A stretch of 64,000 nucleotides of DNA from Synechococcales cyanobacterium C42_A2020_086 (GTDB lineage Bacteria; Cyanobacteriota; Cyanobacteriia; Elainellales; Elainellaceae): contig JACYLU010000015.1 of NCBI GenBank assembly GCA_015272325.1, forward strand, positions 548,993-612,992, given 5' to 3'. The notes beneath the pieces were generated by a model. That model saw only the letters and a list, made by a program, of their open reading frames with translations, was not told the DNA's origin and did not search any database. Positions 55,145 to 63,364 of the stretch are shown in pieces (the first letter of the stretch is position 1; each line of letters starts with the position of its first letter). The translations under genes were made by a program, and so were the position numbers.

Positions 55145-55243
55145 TTACCCAAACAGTCCATGCTCGCTGCGGCGACGATTGCGTTCAGCATCATGGATGG
55201 CCATGCCGGCAACCACGGGAATCAACACTAGAAATGGAAGCAT
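55145..55243 (-). CDS. 32-residue membrane peptide, last gene of the nine-gene operon
   Basis: ATG 55243 has TTAGGAGATTCATT upstream, an excellent ribosome binding site, 15 bp after the HNH stop codon. The peptide starts with one hydrophobic helix, MLPFLVLIPVVAGMAI, then a basic tail (HDAERNRRRSEHGLFG), the layout of single-pass small membrane proteins. It could be a small subunit of the membrane module encoded upstream. Confidence 0.55.
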   Translation of the reverse strand: MLPFLVLIPVVAGMAIHDAERNRRRSEHGLFG

Positions 55244-55258
55244 AATGAATCTCCTAAG

Positions 55259-55552
55259 TTAACGATGTGCTTTACGTTTGCCAGTTGATTGGCGAGTTTT
55301 TTTTCGGTGACAGATGTTGCAGAGGGTCTGATAATCGCTTAATGGCTGTGACAGCAATTCTTCAAAAGTTGACCCGTGCGGCTCATAGCGCAAATGATCG
55401 CACTCTAACCATCTAGTCTTGGTCGGCTTTGGCAAATGTGCCTTGCACTTTTTACAGGTGTAGCCATCTCGGTTGAATACAAGCGCTCTGGTGAATTTCC
55501 ACTGCCATGAATTCAGGAGTTGCCGATACTCATCCGAAAACCTCTTTGCCAT
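55259..55552 (-). CDS. HNH endonuclease
   Basis: A 97-residue HNH nuclease: NRDGYTCKKCKAHLPKP, the catalytic LECDHLRYEPHG and SDYQTLCNICHRKKTRQ, with two CxxC zinc sites and the D-H metal pair. ATG 55552 overlaps the stop codon of the ATPase gene, so it is translationally coupled. A DNA-nicking or cutting role within the module is inferred from the fold. Confidence 0.9.
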   Translation of the reverse strand: MAKRFSDEYRQLLNSWQWKFTRALVFNRDGYTCKKCKAHLPKPTKTRWLECDHLRYEPHGSTFEELLSQPLSDYQTLCNICHRKKTRQSTGKRKAHR

Positions 55553-57180
55553 CACAGTCCTAGTTCTCGCTTCAGTCCAGTCAGAGCATCGTTGCTAAAC
55601 CGCTGCCCCGTCAGCTCCAGCAACTTCGCCTTGAGCGCTTCATCATCGGGCGGTGAGGGCAACGACTTGATCCACTGCTTCAAGTTGTGAATCAGCAGCG
55701 CCAGTGGCGATTGGGGTGGGATACTGGACGGCTGCCAGTCCGGGTCGTCTTCGGGCTGATGCCCCACTGTATCTTCAAAGGACTCGTCCCACACCGCATA
55801 GGGGTCCTCTGGCGGGGGCGACGGGGGCGTGGCGGGCGATGGGGCGAAATGCACTTTGCTGAGGTCCACATACTTGGCGAAGTACAGGTTGTAGGTGCCA
55901 TCAATCAGGTTGGTGAGGGCCACCACTTTGCCGTGGTCGCGGGTGGGCGAGTTCTCCCATTCCTGGAGCTGCTGCAAGAGCTGCTTGGCTCTGACGCCAT
56001 TCCGAACAATGGCCGTCGGACCATTGAGCGCTTTGTAGATGCCGTCGAGGGCAGCCCCGCGTCCCAATACAATCCCATAAACGCTGTCTTGATAGCTGCG
56101 GTCGATGCCGATATGCATGACATATGCAGAATGAGATGTCATGAATAGAAATTTCTTGCGGCTCGTACCCTGGGTAACAAACAAGCCGGTATCGGTATCG
56201 AGCTGGGTGAGCTGAGCGTTCTGCCGCGTCAGCCCATTCAGGCGGTCGTAATCCTTCACCCGAGCGCGAATATTATTGAACTCGTCAAGAAACAGCACTT
56301 CGGGATACTGCCTGGGCTGCAACATGGATTGGGCTGCACTGTGGAATTCCTCTGCAAATGCCTTGCCCGCCTGCGGGGTTTCCACGGGCTTGTATCGACT
56401 TTGGTCTTCGACTAGTCCCAAAAAGCGGTCTTTGAGTTGTCCAGTCGCATGGTCGATATTTTCTTTGCCGTTGTAGATCTTTAGTTTCACGTGTCCTTCG
56501 CTAAGGCGATGCAGCCACGCAATCGTAGTCGTCATCAGCGTTGTCTTTCCAGTTCGGGCAGGGCACGCTAACAGCACGCATAATGGCACGTCGCCCTGCA
56601 CCATCATCTCAGCACAGGCTTTGCCTAAGTCCACTTCTGGAAACGCCGTATCGTCCCCATCGGTCACAGGAGTCGGCTGATGGGATTGAGCAATCACATT
56701 TTGCACCGCCCATTCCAACGACCCAGCAAACTCTGGCTCGGGTTCGGGTGTGGCGGCAACGGCAGGCACATCAATCGTTGGCGGCTGGGCTTCTAACTGC
56801 GGGGACTGGTATAGCGACATCAGTTCTACCAGCCCCATCTCTTTTAAGAAATGGCGCTGTTCAACAGGCGTCAAATCGTCGAGCATCACCAAGGTCTCGA
56901 CTAATTCTTCAACTTCAATCCGTTTTACGGACAGCGCTTCACGACTGGCCTGCTGCTGAATCCAAATCTCACGCTGTGAGTCTCTGAGGATGCGATGTCG
57001 CTCGCGCTGCCGCTGGAATGCCCCGCTCTGCTCGCCATAAATTAATGCGCCCGCCGCACTGATACTCGCCAGCAGCGAGACGGTTTGCACGGTGGCAGCC
57101 GTGGGGAACAGCAGTGAGGCGGACAATCCTCCAAGGGCCACCCCCGCTAACACAGCATAAACCTGATCTGGGGAAACCAT
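55552..57180 (-). CDS. Membrane-anchored P-loop ATPase
   Basis: A 542-residue protein. Two hydrophobic segments lie at the N-terminus (VYAVLAGVALGGLSASLLF and VQTVSLLASISAAGALIYG), followed by a basic helical linker. The ATPase has Walker A LLACPARTGKTTLMTT near residues 205-220 and Walker B YPEVLFLDEFNNIRARVKD, then KKFLFMTSHSAYVMHIGID, resembling sensor motifs of RecA/HerA-like motor ATPases. The C-terminus is Pro-rich and helical. Topology resembles coupling or transfer ATPases, but no TraD/VirD4 or FtsK signature is certain. Confidence 0.75.
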   Translation of the reverse strand: MVSPDQVYAVLAGVALGGLSASLLFPTAATVQTVSLLASISAAGALIYGEQSGAFQRQRERHRILRDSQREIWIQQQASREALSVKRIEVEELVETLVMLDDLTPVEQRHFLKEMGLVELMSLYQSPQLEAQPPTIDVPAVAATPEPEPEFAGSLEWAVQNVIAQSHQPTPVTDGDDTAFPEVDLGKACAEMMVQGDVPLCVLLACPARTGKTTLMTTTIAWLHRLSEGHVKLKIYNGKENIDHATGQLKDRFLGLVEDQSRYKPVETPQAGKAFAEEFHSAAQSMLQPRQYPEVLFLDEFNNIRARVKDYDRLNGLTRQNAQLTQLDTDTGLFVTQGTSRKKFLFMTSHSAYVMHIGIDRSYQDSVYGIVLGRGAALDGIYKALNGPTAIVRNGVRAKQLLQQLQEWENSPTRDHGKVVALTNLIDGTYNLYFAKYVDLSKVHFAPSPATPPSPPPEDPYAVWDESFEDTVGHQPEDDPDWQPSSIPPQSPLALLIHNLKQWIKSLPSPPDDEALKAKLLELTGQRFSNDALTGLKRELGL

Positions 57181-57204
57181 ACCATCACCATTTCAACCAA
57201 CGAT

Positions 57205-57462
57205 TCAAGCACCTACCAACAGCAGAATCAGCACCAGCACGCCCAACCCGATCAGCGGTTTGCGGTCAAACACCAGATCCGGGTTTTCGTGGCGGGCAGC
57301 CGCCACGTGCAGGGCAACCGCAATCGCCACACCCACTGCCCCGAGCAGCAGCAGCCGAATCACGCCAGCTCGGAGATCGGCATAGGAGGCGAAGATATGC
57401 CCCAGCAGCACAACCCCACCACACCCCGCCACGCCAATCCAGAACAGCGTCACCGGCTTCAT
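57205..57462 (-). CDS. Small integral membrane protein
   Basis: An 85-residue protein with three hydrophobic helices (VTLFWIGVAGCGGVVLLGHI, RLLLLGAVGVAIAVALHVAA and LIGLGVLVLILLLVG). Its ATG overlaps the previous gene's stop codon (ATGA), so it is translationally coupled. It probably belongs to a membrane complex with the ATPase encoded next. Confidence 0.75.
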   Translation of the reverse strand: MKPVTLFWIGVAGCGGVVLLGHIFASYADLRAGVIRLLLLGAVGVAIAVALHVAAARHENPDLVFDRKPLIGLGVLVLILLLVGA

Positions 57463-57926
57463 GCCGCACCTCCCCGCATCCGAGCGGCAATGGCAGCTCG
57501 GGCAGCCGCGATGCCGAGGTATTCAGCCTTCTGTCTTTCGGCGGTGCCGTGGTGCCCTGCCATAGCCAGCAGGTGCGCTTGGTTAATCGCCTGCAGCTGA
57601 GCAGACAACCCCGCCTGAAACTGCTTATGCTTGGCCAGCGTGTGGTGAATCTCCAGTCGCGCCTTTTGCTCTTTCTCTTCGAGGTCCACCATCGACTTGA
57701 GCAGCTTGGCCGTCTCCTCCGCACGGGCAACTTCCCCAGCACGAGCCGCAATCGCAGCGTTGCTGTTGGCTAGACTTTCGTCGATGGCATTGAGGTCTTC
57801 GACAAACGGGTCCTCACTTTGGAAGGAAACCACGCGCGACGAGGCGGGCATCTCTCGTTCCAGAGCGGTCTGTCCCTTGTTGACCCCCTCCGGTTTCAGT
57901 GGCCGCAGCCAGGGCAAAGCAACCAT
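57459..57926 (-). CDS. Coiled-coil protein of the nine-gene operon
   Basis: A 155-residue soluble protein, mostly helical: NAAIAARAGEVARAEETAKL, KSMVDLEEKEQKARLEIHHT and an Ala/Arg-rich C-terminus. ATG 57926 follows GGGAGG at six bases, and the stop codon of the upstream gene is two bp away. No family is recognised. Confidence 0.7.
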   Translation of the reverse strand: MVALPWLRPLKPEGVNKGQTALEREMPASSRVVSFQSEDPFVEDLNAIDESLANSNAAIAARAGEVARAEETAKLLKSMVDLEEKEQKARLEIHHTLAKHKQFQAGLSAQLQAINQAHLLAMAGHHGTAERQKAEYLGIAAARAAIAARMRGGAA

Positions 57927-57928
57927 CT

Positions 57929-58585
57929 CTAACCTCCCATATATTGCTGAAGAGCAGGGCAGTTAAGCCGCCCATCCACTGGCAGCTGCCAGTTCGCGTT
58001 GATGCACTCGTTAAGCTGCCCCTGAAACATTGCGGGATGAATCTCCGCCATCACCCGATAATGCTCCTGCCACGGGTCATAGTGGACTGGGGTGGCTGGC
58101 GAGGCTGGCACCTGCCAATGGGGCATCCGTTTCGGGTCTACGCGAGCCGTGCGAATCGCCTCCCCGACGACGGCATAGTCGTCTGTGCCAGCCTCTTGCC
58201 GCCCGGTGCCCGGACAGACCGCCAAGAAGCAGTTAATCGAGGGCTGCACGGTCCTAGCTCTGCTCTGGGCTTGGATGAGCTGAGCGTTGAGTTCCTGCTG
58301 CCCTTTAAGCAGCTCCCGGTTAATATCCTGCTGCTGCTGAAGCATTTGCATGGCTTGATCGATCTGGGCAAAACCTGTGGCGGGGGTGGGTGTTACTCGC
58401 GGCGCTGGACGAAAGAGCAGCATCGCGATCACGCCCAGCACTGCCCCACCAATAACGATTGGGGCATAACTCATCAACGAGCGGCTATCTTGCCCGAAAG
58501 AGCCAGCGCGGGTCATCGCTCCAGAGGGGTTTCGTTTCTCAGCAATTCGGCTAGCTACCTGAGATTTCACGTCGGCCAAGTTCAT
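57929..58585 (-). CDS. Single-pass membrane protein with periplasmic coiled coil
   Basis: A 218-residue protein with a cytoplasmic N-terminus, one membrane helix near residues 41-58 (APIVIGGAVLGVIAMLLF) and a Gln-rich coiled coil (MQMLQQQQDINRELLKGQQE). A C-terminal domain has three Cys (NCFLAVCPG, NECINANWQ, LNCPALQQY) that could form disulphides outside the cell. ATG 58585 follows AAGGAGATCCCC. The layout resembles structural components of secretion or transfer channels. Confidence 0.7.
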   Translation of the reverse strand: MNLADVKSQVASRIAEKRNPSGAMTRAGSFGQDSRSLMSYAPIVIGGAVLGVIAMLLFRPAPRVTPTPATGFAQIDQAMQMLQQQQDINRELLKGQQELNAQLIQAQSRARTVQPSINCFLAVCPGTGRQEAGTDDYAVVGEAIRTARVDPKRMPHWQVPASPATPVHYDPWQEHYRVMAEIHPAMFQGQLNECINANWQLPVDGRLNCPALQQYMGG

Positions 58586-58597
58586 GGGGATCTCCTT

Positions 58598-58900
58598 TTA
58601 GCTAATCAATCGCCACCACCAAGGCTGGGGCTGTGGGGAATGTTTCAACGCCCGGAGCTGGCGCAGCATCTCGTTGGCAAAGGTCAAATCGTGAGTGGTC
58701 AGGATGCCGTTGTCTGCGACCTGCTCAGCGAGATAGTCCATCACCTCAGGAATCGAGAGAGGGTCTGTGTAGGTGAACGCCTGGTAAGCGTAGGTATTGA
58801 CGTCGATCCAACCTTGCGCCACCGAATCAACCAGCGCTTGATTAAGCAGCGCTCTCAGCTTCAGCAGCGGATTGAGTGGAATGTGTCCCGATGGCAGCAT
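58598..58900 (-). CDS. Hypothetical 100-residue protein overlapping its upstream gene
   Basis: The protein starts MLPSGHIPLNPLLKLRALLN and continues with DVNTYAYQAFTYTDPLSIPE, ending Trp/Pro-rich (QPQPWWWRLIS). ATG 58900 lies inside the end of the preceding gene (58-bp overlap) without its own ribosome binding site, so coupling is likely; an upstream in-frame start at 58966 is possible. No family is recognised. Confidence 0.55.
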   Translation of the reverse strand: MLPSGHIPLNPLLKLRALLNQALVDSVAQGWIDVNTYAYQAFTYTDPLSIPEVMDYLAEQVADNGILTTHDLTFANEMLRQLRALKHSPQPQPWWWRLIS

Positions 58901-59486
58901 GGAAGCGACTGAGCAATCTCGAGCGTTGCCGAAAGGAATCGCCCAGTCGGGCTGCACCTCCCCCAATTTCAGAGAGCACAGTATCGGCGGCGCTTAAACC
59001 TTTGAGCGATGCCGATACTGTGCTGGACAACTCACCCATCACCTGCTGCAACTCTTGGTCTTGCTGACTGAGGGCTGCAATCGCCCCACGCCCCAACTCA
59101 ATCGCCTGCTGGCGGTGGTTGTACAAGTCGGAAAGGAACTGAATGAGTCGTTCGTCTTGAGCCTCGCCATCGGCTTTGGATTGCTCAATTCGGTCGATCC
59201 ATTCGGTGACTTCGCCGGTGGTCATGTTCGCTACTTGGGGCAGGTTGCTGGGGTCTACCTTGGCAATCGAACTGCTGGACTTGGCGAGGTTGCTCGACTT
59301 GCTGCGAGACATTGCTTTGAACTTCGAGCGTTTGGCTTTGCCTGCTGGCTCCGACAGAATCTCGATGATGCCGGGGAGGTCATCGTCATTGAGATGAGTA
59401 ACATCGCCCAGCAGTTCGTCAATCTGCTCCGGCGTAGTACTGACGCCCTGAGCCGCAAGCTTGCTAATCAACTCGGTAACGGTCAT
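58842..59486 (-). CDS. Hypothetical helical protein of the nine-gene operon
   Basis: A 214-residue soluble protein. The N-terminal helices (MTVTELISKLAAQGVSTTPE) resemble a short structural repeat; a Ser/Lys-rich linker (SKSSNLAKSSSSIAKVD) leads to coiled coil (QQDQELQQVMGELSSTVSAS). ATG 59486 has AGGAG upstream. It follows the first operon gene by 30 bp. Function unknown. Confidence 0.7.
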   Translation of the reverse strand: MTVTELISKLAAQGVSTTPEQIDELLGDVTHLNDDDLPGIIEILSEPAGKAKRSKFKAMSRSKSSNLAKSSSSIAKVDPSNLPQVANMTTGEVTEWIDRIEQSKADGEAQDERLIQFLSDLYNHRQQAIELGRGAIAALSQQDQELQQVMGELSSTVSASLKGLSAADTVLSEIGGGAARLGDSFRQRSRLLSRFHAAIGTHSTQSAAEAESAA

Positions 59487-59516
59487 GGTCTTCTCCTAAA
59501 AAATGAATGGGCAGGT

Positions 59517-60056
59517 TTAGGCTGCACCCAAGTGAGCGTGAAAGTTTTGATAAGCCAGTTTGCGAGACCGATCGCGTTCGGACACTCGCATGGAGCGCCA
59601 CAGTTGGAGCAGAGCATCAACCTCGGCACCGGAATAGACAGCACTGCGGGAATAGCGCAGCCCTACCTTGCGGCACCACGCCCGCAACCGGTTGTCATCG
59701 GGTCGATAACCAACCAAGTTCTCAAAGAGTCCCGGCAATTGCCGCCCCAGCACATTAGACGGCAGTGCCTCACAACCAGGGGAGAACGGAATAAAGCCAG
59801 GGATGAGCTGACTCAAGTCCCCATCACATTCCTTCAATTTCGACAGCACTTCCTTTGCTGTGATTGGCTGATTTTGGGGCACCGTTCGACGCAGGGCGGC
59901 AGCAACCCACAGCCGCTGCGCTTGGGCATAGTCGCAAGAGTGACGACCAGGCGGTATCAACGCAGAGCGCCGAATCGAGTCCCAGCCGTTTTTACTGAAG
60001 CCCACAGGATGTAAAACTTGCTCGATTTCGCGCTTGATTTCGGCAATTTTGGGCAT
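59517..60056 (-). CDS. Putative DNA-binding protein, first gene of nine-gene operon
   Basis: A 179-residue basic protein starting MPKIAEIKREIEQVLHPVGF. The C-terminal part (DNRLRAWCRKVGLRYSRSAV, then YSGAEVDALLQLWRSMRVSE) looks like a helix-turn-helix with an adjacent helix. Its ATG is preceded by AGAGGATTT. The upstream region is shared with the divergent RHH gene and contains two direct repeats, so this operon may be controlled by that protein. No named family is assigned. Confidence 0.65.
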   Translation of the reverse strand: MPKIAEIKREIEQVLHPVGFSKNGWDSIRRSALIPPGRHSCDYAQAQRLWVAAALRRTVPQNQPITAKEVLSKLKECDGDLSQLIPGFIPFSPGCEALPSNVLGRQLPGLFENLVGYRPDDNRLRAWCRKVGLRYSRSAVYSGAEVDALLQLWRSMRVSERDRSRKLAYQNFHAHLGAA

Positions 60057-60244
60057 AAATCCTCTAGAAGATAGAACAAAGTATTTGCCTTTCTCCCTCA
60101 AATTCATACGGGGTGCGGGCTACAGCGTTTTGCTGAGGATTTTCGGTTGTCCAATCGTCCCTCAGCTAGCAAAACAAGGCTCAAACAGTCTCTTAAAAGC
60201 GGTGACTCTTGAGGATGTTTTTGCTCTACAATCAGACTAACACA

Positions 60245-60275
60245 TATTTGATATATTAAGACTCGTATTTGATAT
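60245..60275. promoter_or_regulatory. Paired TATTTGATAT direct repeats in divergent promoter region
   Basis: TATTTGATAT occurs at 60245-60254 and again at 60266-60275, exactly 21 bp (two helical turns) apart. They lie between the leftward nine-gene operon (start 60056) and the rightward RHH gene (start 60327). The spacing suits side-by-side binding of a dimeric RHH repressor. Confidence 0.6.
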
Positions 60276-60326
60276 GTCTTGATGCTCTCACGGCTGAGAA
60301 ATGGCAATATTAAGGGGTTGCAGCCG

Positions 60327-60734
60327 ATGGTTTTCGAGATGAAAAGACTCGCCGGGTACTTGCCCGATCCCGTATTTGAATATTTGGAAAAGTGGGCCGA
60401 AGAGGAAAACCGCTCGCTCAGCAGCCTGGTGGGGTTCGTGTTAGAACGTGCCGTCAGAGAAAGACAGAAGGAGAGAGGCGAGACAATGCCCAGCAAGAGT
60501 GAACCCCTCCCTGACTACAAAAATTTGGCTCAGGTGGTGATGCACCATCTCAGCAAGCTGGTAGACTCGGGCAAATTCCCCAATGGCCGCCTCAAAGAAC
60601 TGATGAGCGGCGCAGCTCCAACTGAGGTGGAGGTTTTGCGAATAGCGCTGATCTGTGGATTGACTGAAGAATACGTCTCGTCACTACCTCTCAATGGAGG
60701 CAGCAATGCAAAGTCAACATCTCGAACTAAGTGA
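60327..60734 (+). CDS. Ribbon-helix-helix protein with C-terminal helical extension
   Basis: A 135-residue protein. Residues 1-45 (MVFEMKRLAGYLPDPVFEYL, EKWAEEENRSLSSLVGFVLE) form a beta strand and two helices like CopG/Arc repressors. A linker and a helical second half follow (PDYKNLAQVVMHHLSKLVDS). The start is placed at ATG 60327, where the RHH fold begins; an in-frame start at 60279 is possible. It heads a rightward operon and is the natural candidate to bind the direct repeats upstream. Confidence 0.75.
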   Translation: MVFEMKRLAGYLPDPVFEYLEKWAEEENRSLSSLVGFVLERAVRERQKERGETMPSKSEPLPDYKNLAQVVMHHLSKLVDSGKFPNGRLKELMSGAAPTEVEVLRIALICGLTEEYVSSLPLNGGSNAKSTSRTK

Positions 60735-61401
60735 GTACCTGCCCCCCGATTGGCAGCTCTGCCCCACGCGGCAAGGACTGCGGCTGGTGGCTCCCAGCGC
60801 TGATGATGCCTCGCTGTTCTTCCAGGGGGCAGGGCATTATCTGAAGCAGTCAGCCGACTACATCCGAGCAGCAATTGAAGTGGTCTGGGAAGGCTGCAAC
60901 GAGCCGCTGCGGGTCGAGGGACCTACCATCCCATCGGCACCATCCATCAACAGCTATGGCCCGTCGATTATCGCCCCCCACGCCAGCTATGCCGAGGCGA
61001 TGGACTTCATTGCCGGTAAGCAAGCCGAAGGGCTGATCGTCACCGTCATGGCGATGGGGTCTGACCGCTTCCTGTTTGTGAACGGTGCTCAAGTTGCTGA
61101 CCGGGGCGGCAATGCCGAGACCTGGATAGGTGTGGATGCCAAAGCCCTCGTCTGGCATCGCTCGCTCACCGGGACGTTACCAGGGCGAGAGAAGGGCGTG
61201 AACTACTATGCTCGGCTGCATGAGTTACTAGAGCGTGACCGGCAGATTCCTGACTTCAGCTACTGCGTCACACGCCCCAATGGGGACCTGCATCGCGATG
61301 TTTCGACTTACTTCTACATTGAGAACTATTTGGGCGTGCCGGCCCGGATTGCGGTATCAAGAGTAGGAGACTCTGAACTTGTAGAGGCGGCGAAGCTATG
61401 A
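60706..61401 (+). CDS. Hypothetical protein with PAS-like C-terminus
   Basis: A 231-residue soluble protein starting MQSQHLELSEYLPPDWQLCP. The C-terminal half includes GVDAKALVWHRSLTGTLPGR and RPNGDLHRDVSTYFYIENYL, which recalls PAS-domain segments, then GVPARIAVSRV. ATG 60706 has GGAGG five bases upstream and overlaps the end of the RHH gene, so the two are coupled. Function unknown. Confidence 0.7.
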   Translation: MQSQHLELSEYLPPDWQLCPTRQGLRLVAPSADDASLFFQGAGHYLKQSADYIRAAIEVVWEGCNEPLRVEGPTIPSAPSINSYGPSIIAPHASYAEAMDFIAGKQAEGLIVTVMAMGSDRFLFVNGAQVADRGGNAETWIGVDAKALVWHRSLTGTLPGREKGVNYYARLHELLERDRQIPDFSYCVTRPNGDLHRDVSTYFYIENYLGVPARIAVSRVGDSELVEAAKL

Positions 61402-61703
61402 CTAAAACCAACATTGAACGCACCCTAGAAACGCTGGTAGACTTCGCTGATCTGCATCGGCAGAGCTTGACCCGGCTCAGCGACAGCATCGAAGCCCTGA
61501 CCACTCAGATGGGGACCTTCTCAGAAAACATGACCCGCATCGAAATTCAAATCGAGCGACTGGGGGAGCGAGTGGAGCGCATCGCTGGCACCGTGGAGCA
61601 GCAGGCAGAGACCGCCAAGCTGCAAGCCGAGAACATCAAGCAGCAGACCGATACCGTCAACCGTCTAACCCGGTTGGTTGAGCAGTTAATTTCTAAAAAC
61701 TGA
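61398..61703 (+). CDS. Coiled-coil protein
   Basis: A 101-residue almost purely coiled-coil protein: TLETLVDFADLHRQSLTRLS, RIEIQIERLGERVERIAGTV and QQTDTVNRLTRLVEQL. The ATG overlaps the previous stop codon as ATGA. It resembles the repeat-bearing coiled-coil protein at 54717-55139 in type, not in detail. Confidence 0.72.
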   Translation: MTKTNIERTLETLVDFADLHRQSLTRLSDSIEALTTQMGTFSENMTRIEIQIERLGERVERIAGTVEQQAETAKLQAENIKQQTDTVNRLTRLVEQLISKN

Positions 61704-61721
61704 CCGCCCTAGAAGGTGCAC

Positions 61722-61967
61722 ATGACCCCCGAGCAAATGGCGCTTTACATCGAGCTGCTGCAATTTGGCTTTGCCACTGGCGCAGTGAGCCGGTTCGATT
61801 GCCTGCGGGCATTCATCCATGCCTATCCAGATCAGAAGTCTGCTGCCATCGCGGCGGCGTTTGCCTTCGAGCGAGGCTGCTGCTACTGCCCAGAGCAGGA
61901 ACTCACCCTAGCTGGATTGAGCGATGAGAGCTTTGCTGCCTGGCTTGTGTCTGGTGCACCAGTATAG
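61722..61967 (+). CDS. Hypothetical 81-residue protein, end of rightward operon
   Basis: A small protein starting MTPEQMALYIELLQFGFATG, then VSRFDCLRAFIHAYPDQKSA and ERGCCYCPEQELTL. The CCYC cluster and nearby His could bind metal, but the pattern is short. It follows the coiled-coil gene by 18 bp with a GAAGG upstream. No family is recognised. Confidence 0.6.
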   Translation: MTPEQMALYIELLQFGFATGAVSRFDCLRAFIHAYPDQKSAAIAAAFAFERGCCYCPEQELTLAGLSDESFAAWLVSGAPV

Positions 61968-62181
61968 CTGTCGCCCGTTCCTGTAACAAAAGGGTTATTT
62001 CGTTGTTTTTGCCGCTTAAGCAGAGACTCTCGCCGCTGGTTCGGTCGTTTGCCGCCTGCTCAGTCAGCGAACTAATTGAACGTACCTGGTGCAGACTGTA
62101 GTCCGCTTTAGCGAGCAAGACCGCCAGCAGCGAGTGAGGGACATCGAGGCTGCGCATTCGTCCAGCTCCAAGGGAAGGGTG

Positions 62182-62246
62182 CCCCCCAGAACATTAGCCC
62201 GCATTGGGCATGTCCACTTCAATCTGGGAGTCGATGTTCTGGGGGG
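62182..62246. repeat. Second GTTCTGGGGG inverted repeat
   Basis: CCCCCCAGAACAT (62182-62194) and ATGTTCTGGGGGG (62234-62246) are perfect 13-bp inverted copies 39 bp apart, sharing their core with the 52.2-52.5 kb cluster. They straddle the 3' end of the leftward coiled-coil gene and could form a terminator-like stem. Otherwise the gap 61968-62218 holds no gene I recognise. Confidence 0.65.
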
Positions 62247-63112
62247 GTGGGCGTAAGCTGGGCAAGTTCCTGTTGATGCTGCTGCAGCTCCTGCTCTAGC
62301 CGTTGCAGATCTGCTTGAGCGCGACGCTGGGCTAGTTGGTCGTTCGCAGAGCCGCCCAACTCCTGCTGCCCTACCTCTGCCCGCAGTGGAGCGATCTGGG
62401 CTTCCAGTTGTCGAATTGTCGAGGTGAGGCGTTCCAACCGCAATTGCAGGCGCGATTCTTGCCTCTGGAGCTGAGACTGTCGGCGGCGCTCGCTGTCTTC
62501 CTGTATGGCTGCCATCCGCTCTGTATTAAATAACCCAATATCGCGCGGTTGCAGGGCAAACCCTTGTGGAGTTTCGACCAGTTCAGGGATAGTCGCCGTT
62601 CCAAACTGAACCAGATCGTTCGGCTGCCAGCGGTAGCCGTAACCATTGGCAGGGTGGGGGTTTGATTGCCCGTCAATATAGGATTGTCGATGCTCTTGCC
62701 ACACTGCTTTTAAGTTCCATAGCTCGGACTCTAGCGCTGCCCCTGCCGCCTGGATGCGTTTGATGTGGCTTTTTACTGCGTTGCGGGCGGCTTCCATCTT
62801 CTCTTGCCTGAGCTGCTTGGACTGCTCCAGCAGCAGCAAGTCGAGTAGCTCGCGCTTGGATTGCAGCTCCTGCTGAAGTTCCTCGATCGCTCGCTTCAAC
62901 CCTTCTACTTGAGGCTGGTTTTTCCCTCGCTGCTCGGTTGTCTTGGCAATCGCCCTGGCAATCTCGGCAGGTGTCCGATCCTTCGGCTCAATCTTGAACT
63001 GGAGCAAAGTATCTAGCGCTGCTCGTCGTTTCTCCAGCTCTGCCTCAAACTCAGCGGCTTCGGCTTGCAGGGTTGCAATCTGTTCTTTCAAGAAAGGGGG
63101 AGTAGTTTTCAT
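62219..63112 (-). CDS. Coiled-coil protein
   Basis: A 297-residue protein starting MKTTPPFLKEQIATLQAEAA, helical throughout except a central ordered segment GYGYRWQPNDLVQFGTATIP, LVETPQGFALQPRDIGLFN. Coiled coils flank it (EELQQELQSKRELLDLLLLE; RLERLTSTIRQLEAQIAPLR). ATG 63112 follows GGGAAGATTCC; 23 extra upstream codons are not convincing. Function unknown; the architecture resembles small SMC-like or scaffold proteins of plasmids. Confidence 0.65.
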   Translation of the reverse strand: MKTTPPFLKEQIATLQAEAAEFEAELEKRRAALDTLLQFKIEPKDRTPAEIARAIAKTTEQRGKNQPQVEGLKRAIEELQQELQSKRELLDLLLLEQSKQLRQEKMEAARNAVKSHIKRIQAAGAALESELWNLKAVWQEHRQSYIDGQSNPHPANGYGYRWQPNDLVQFGTATIPELVETPQGFALQPRDIGLFNTERMAAIQEDSERRRQSQLQRQESRLQLRLERLTSTIRQLEAQIAPLRAEVGQQELGGSANDQLAQRRAQADLQRLEQELQQHQQELAQLTPTPPEHRLPD

Positions 63113-63364
63113 AGGAATCTTCCCAGCAGTGGGAGCATAAACTGACACTAGATTAGCATTACCAATAGTGCCGAGAGTCAAACAGGGTAGTCATTCAATC
63201 AGTCGAAGATGTGCATAATAGAATTTTAGCGAATATATAAAAAATACATAAATACAATTGACGAGTAAACTTTATTGCTGATAAAGTATGATTGTTGAAG
63301 CGCAGTCGCAGCGACGAATCGGCTGGTTTCAATATCGATACATTCTCAAGCGAGGTTTTTCACA

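Noticed and set aside
57899..58912. A 337-codon + strand frame opposite three operon genes
   Set aside because: It is rich in His/Arg/Leu/Gln and has no ribosome binding site, whereas the leftward genes have good ribosome binding sites and tight coupling.
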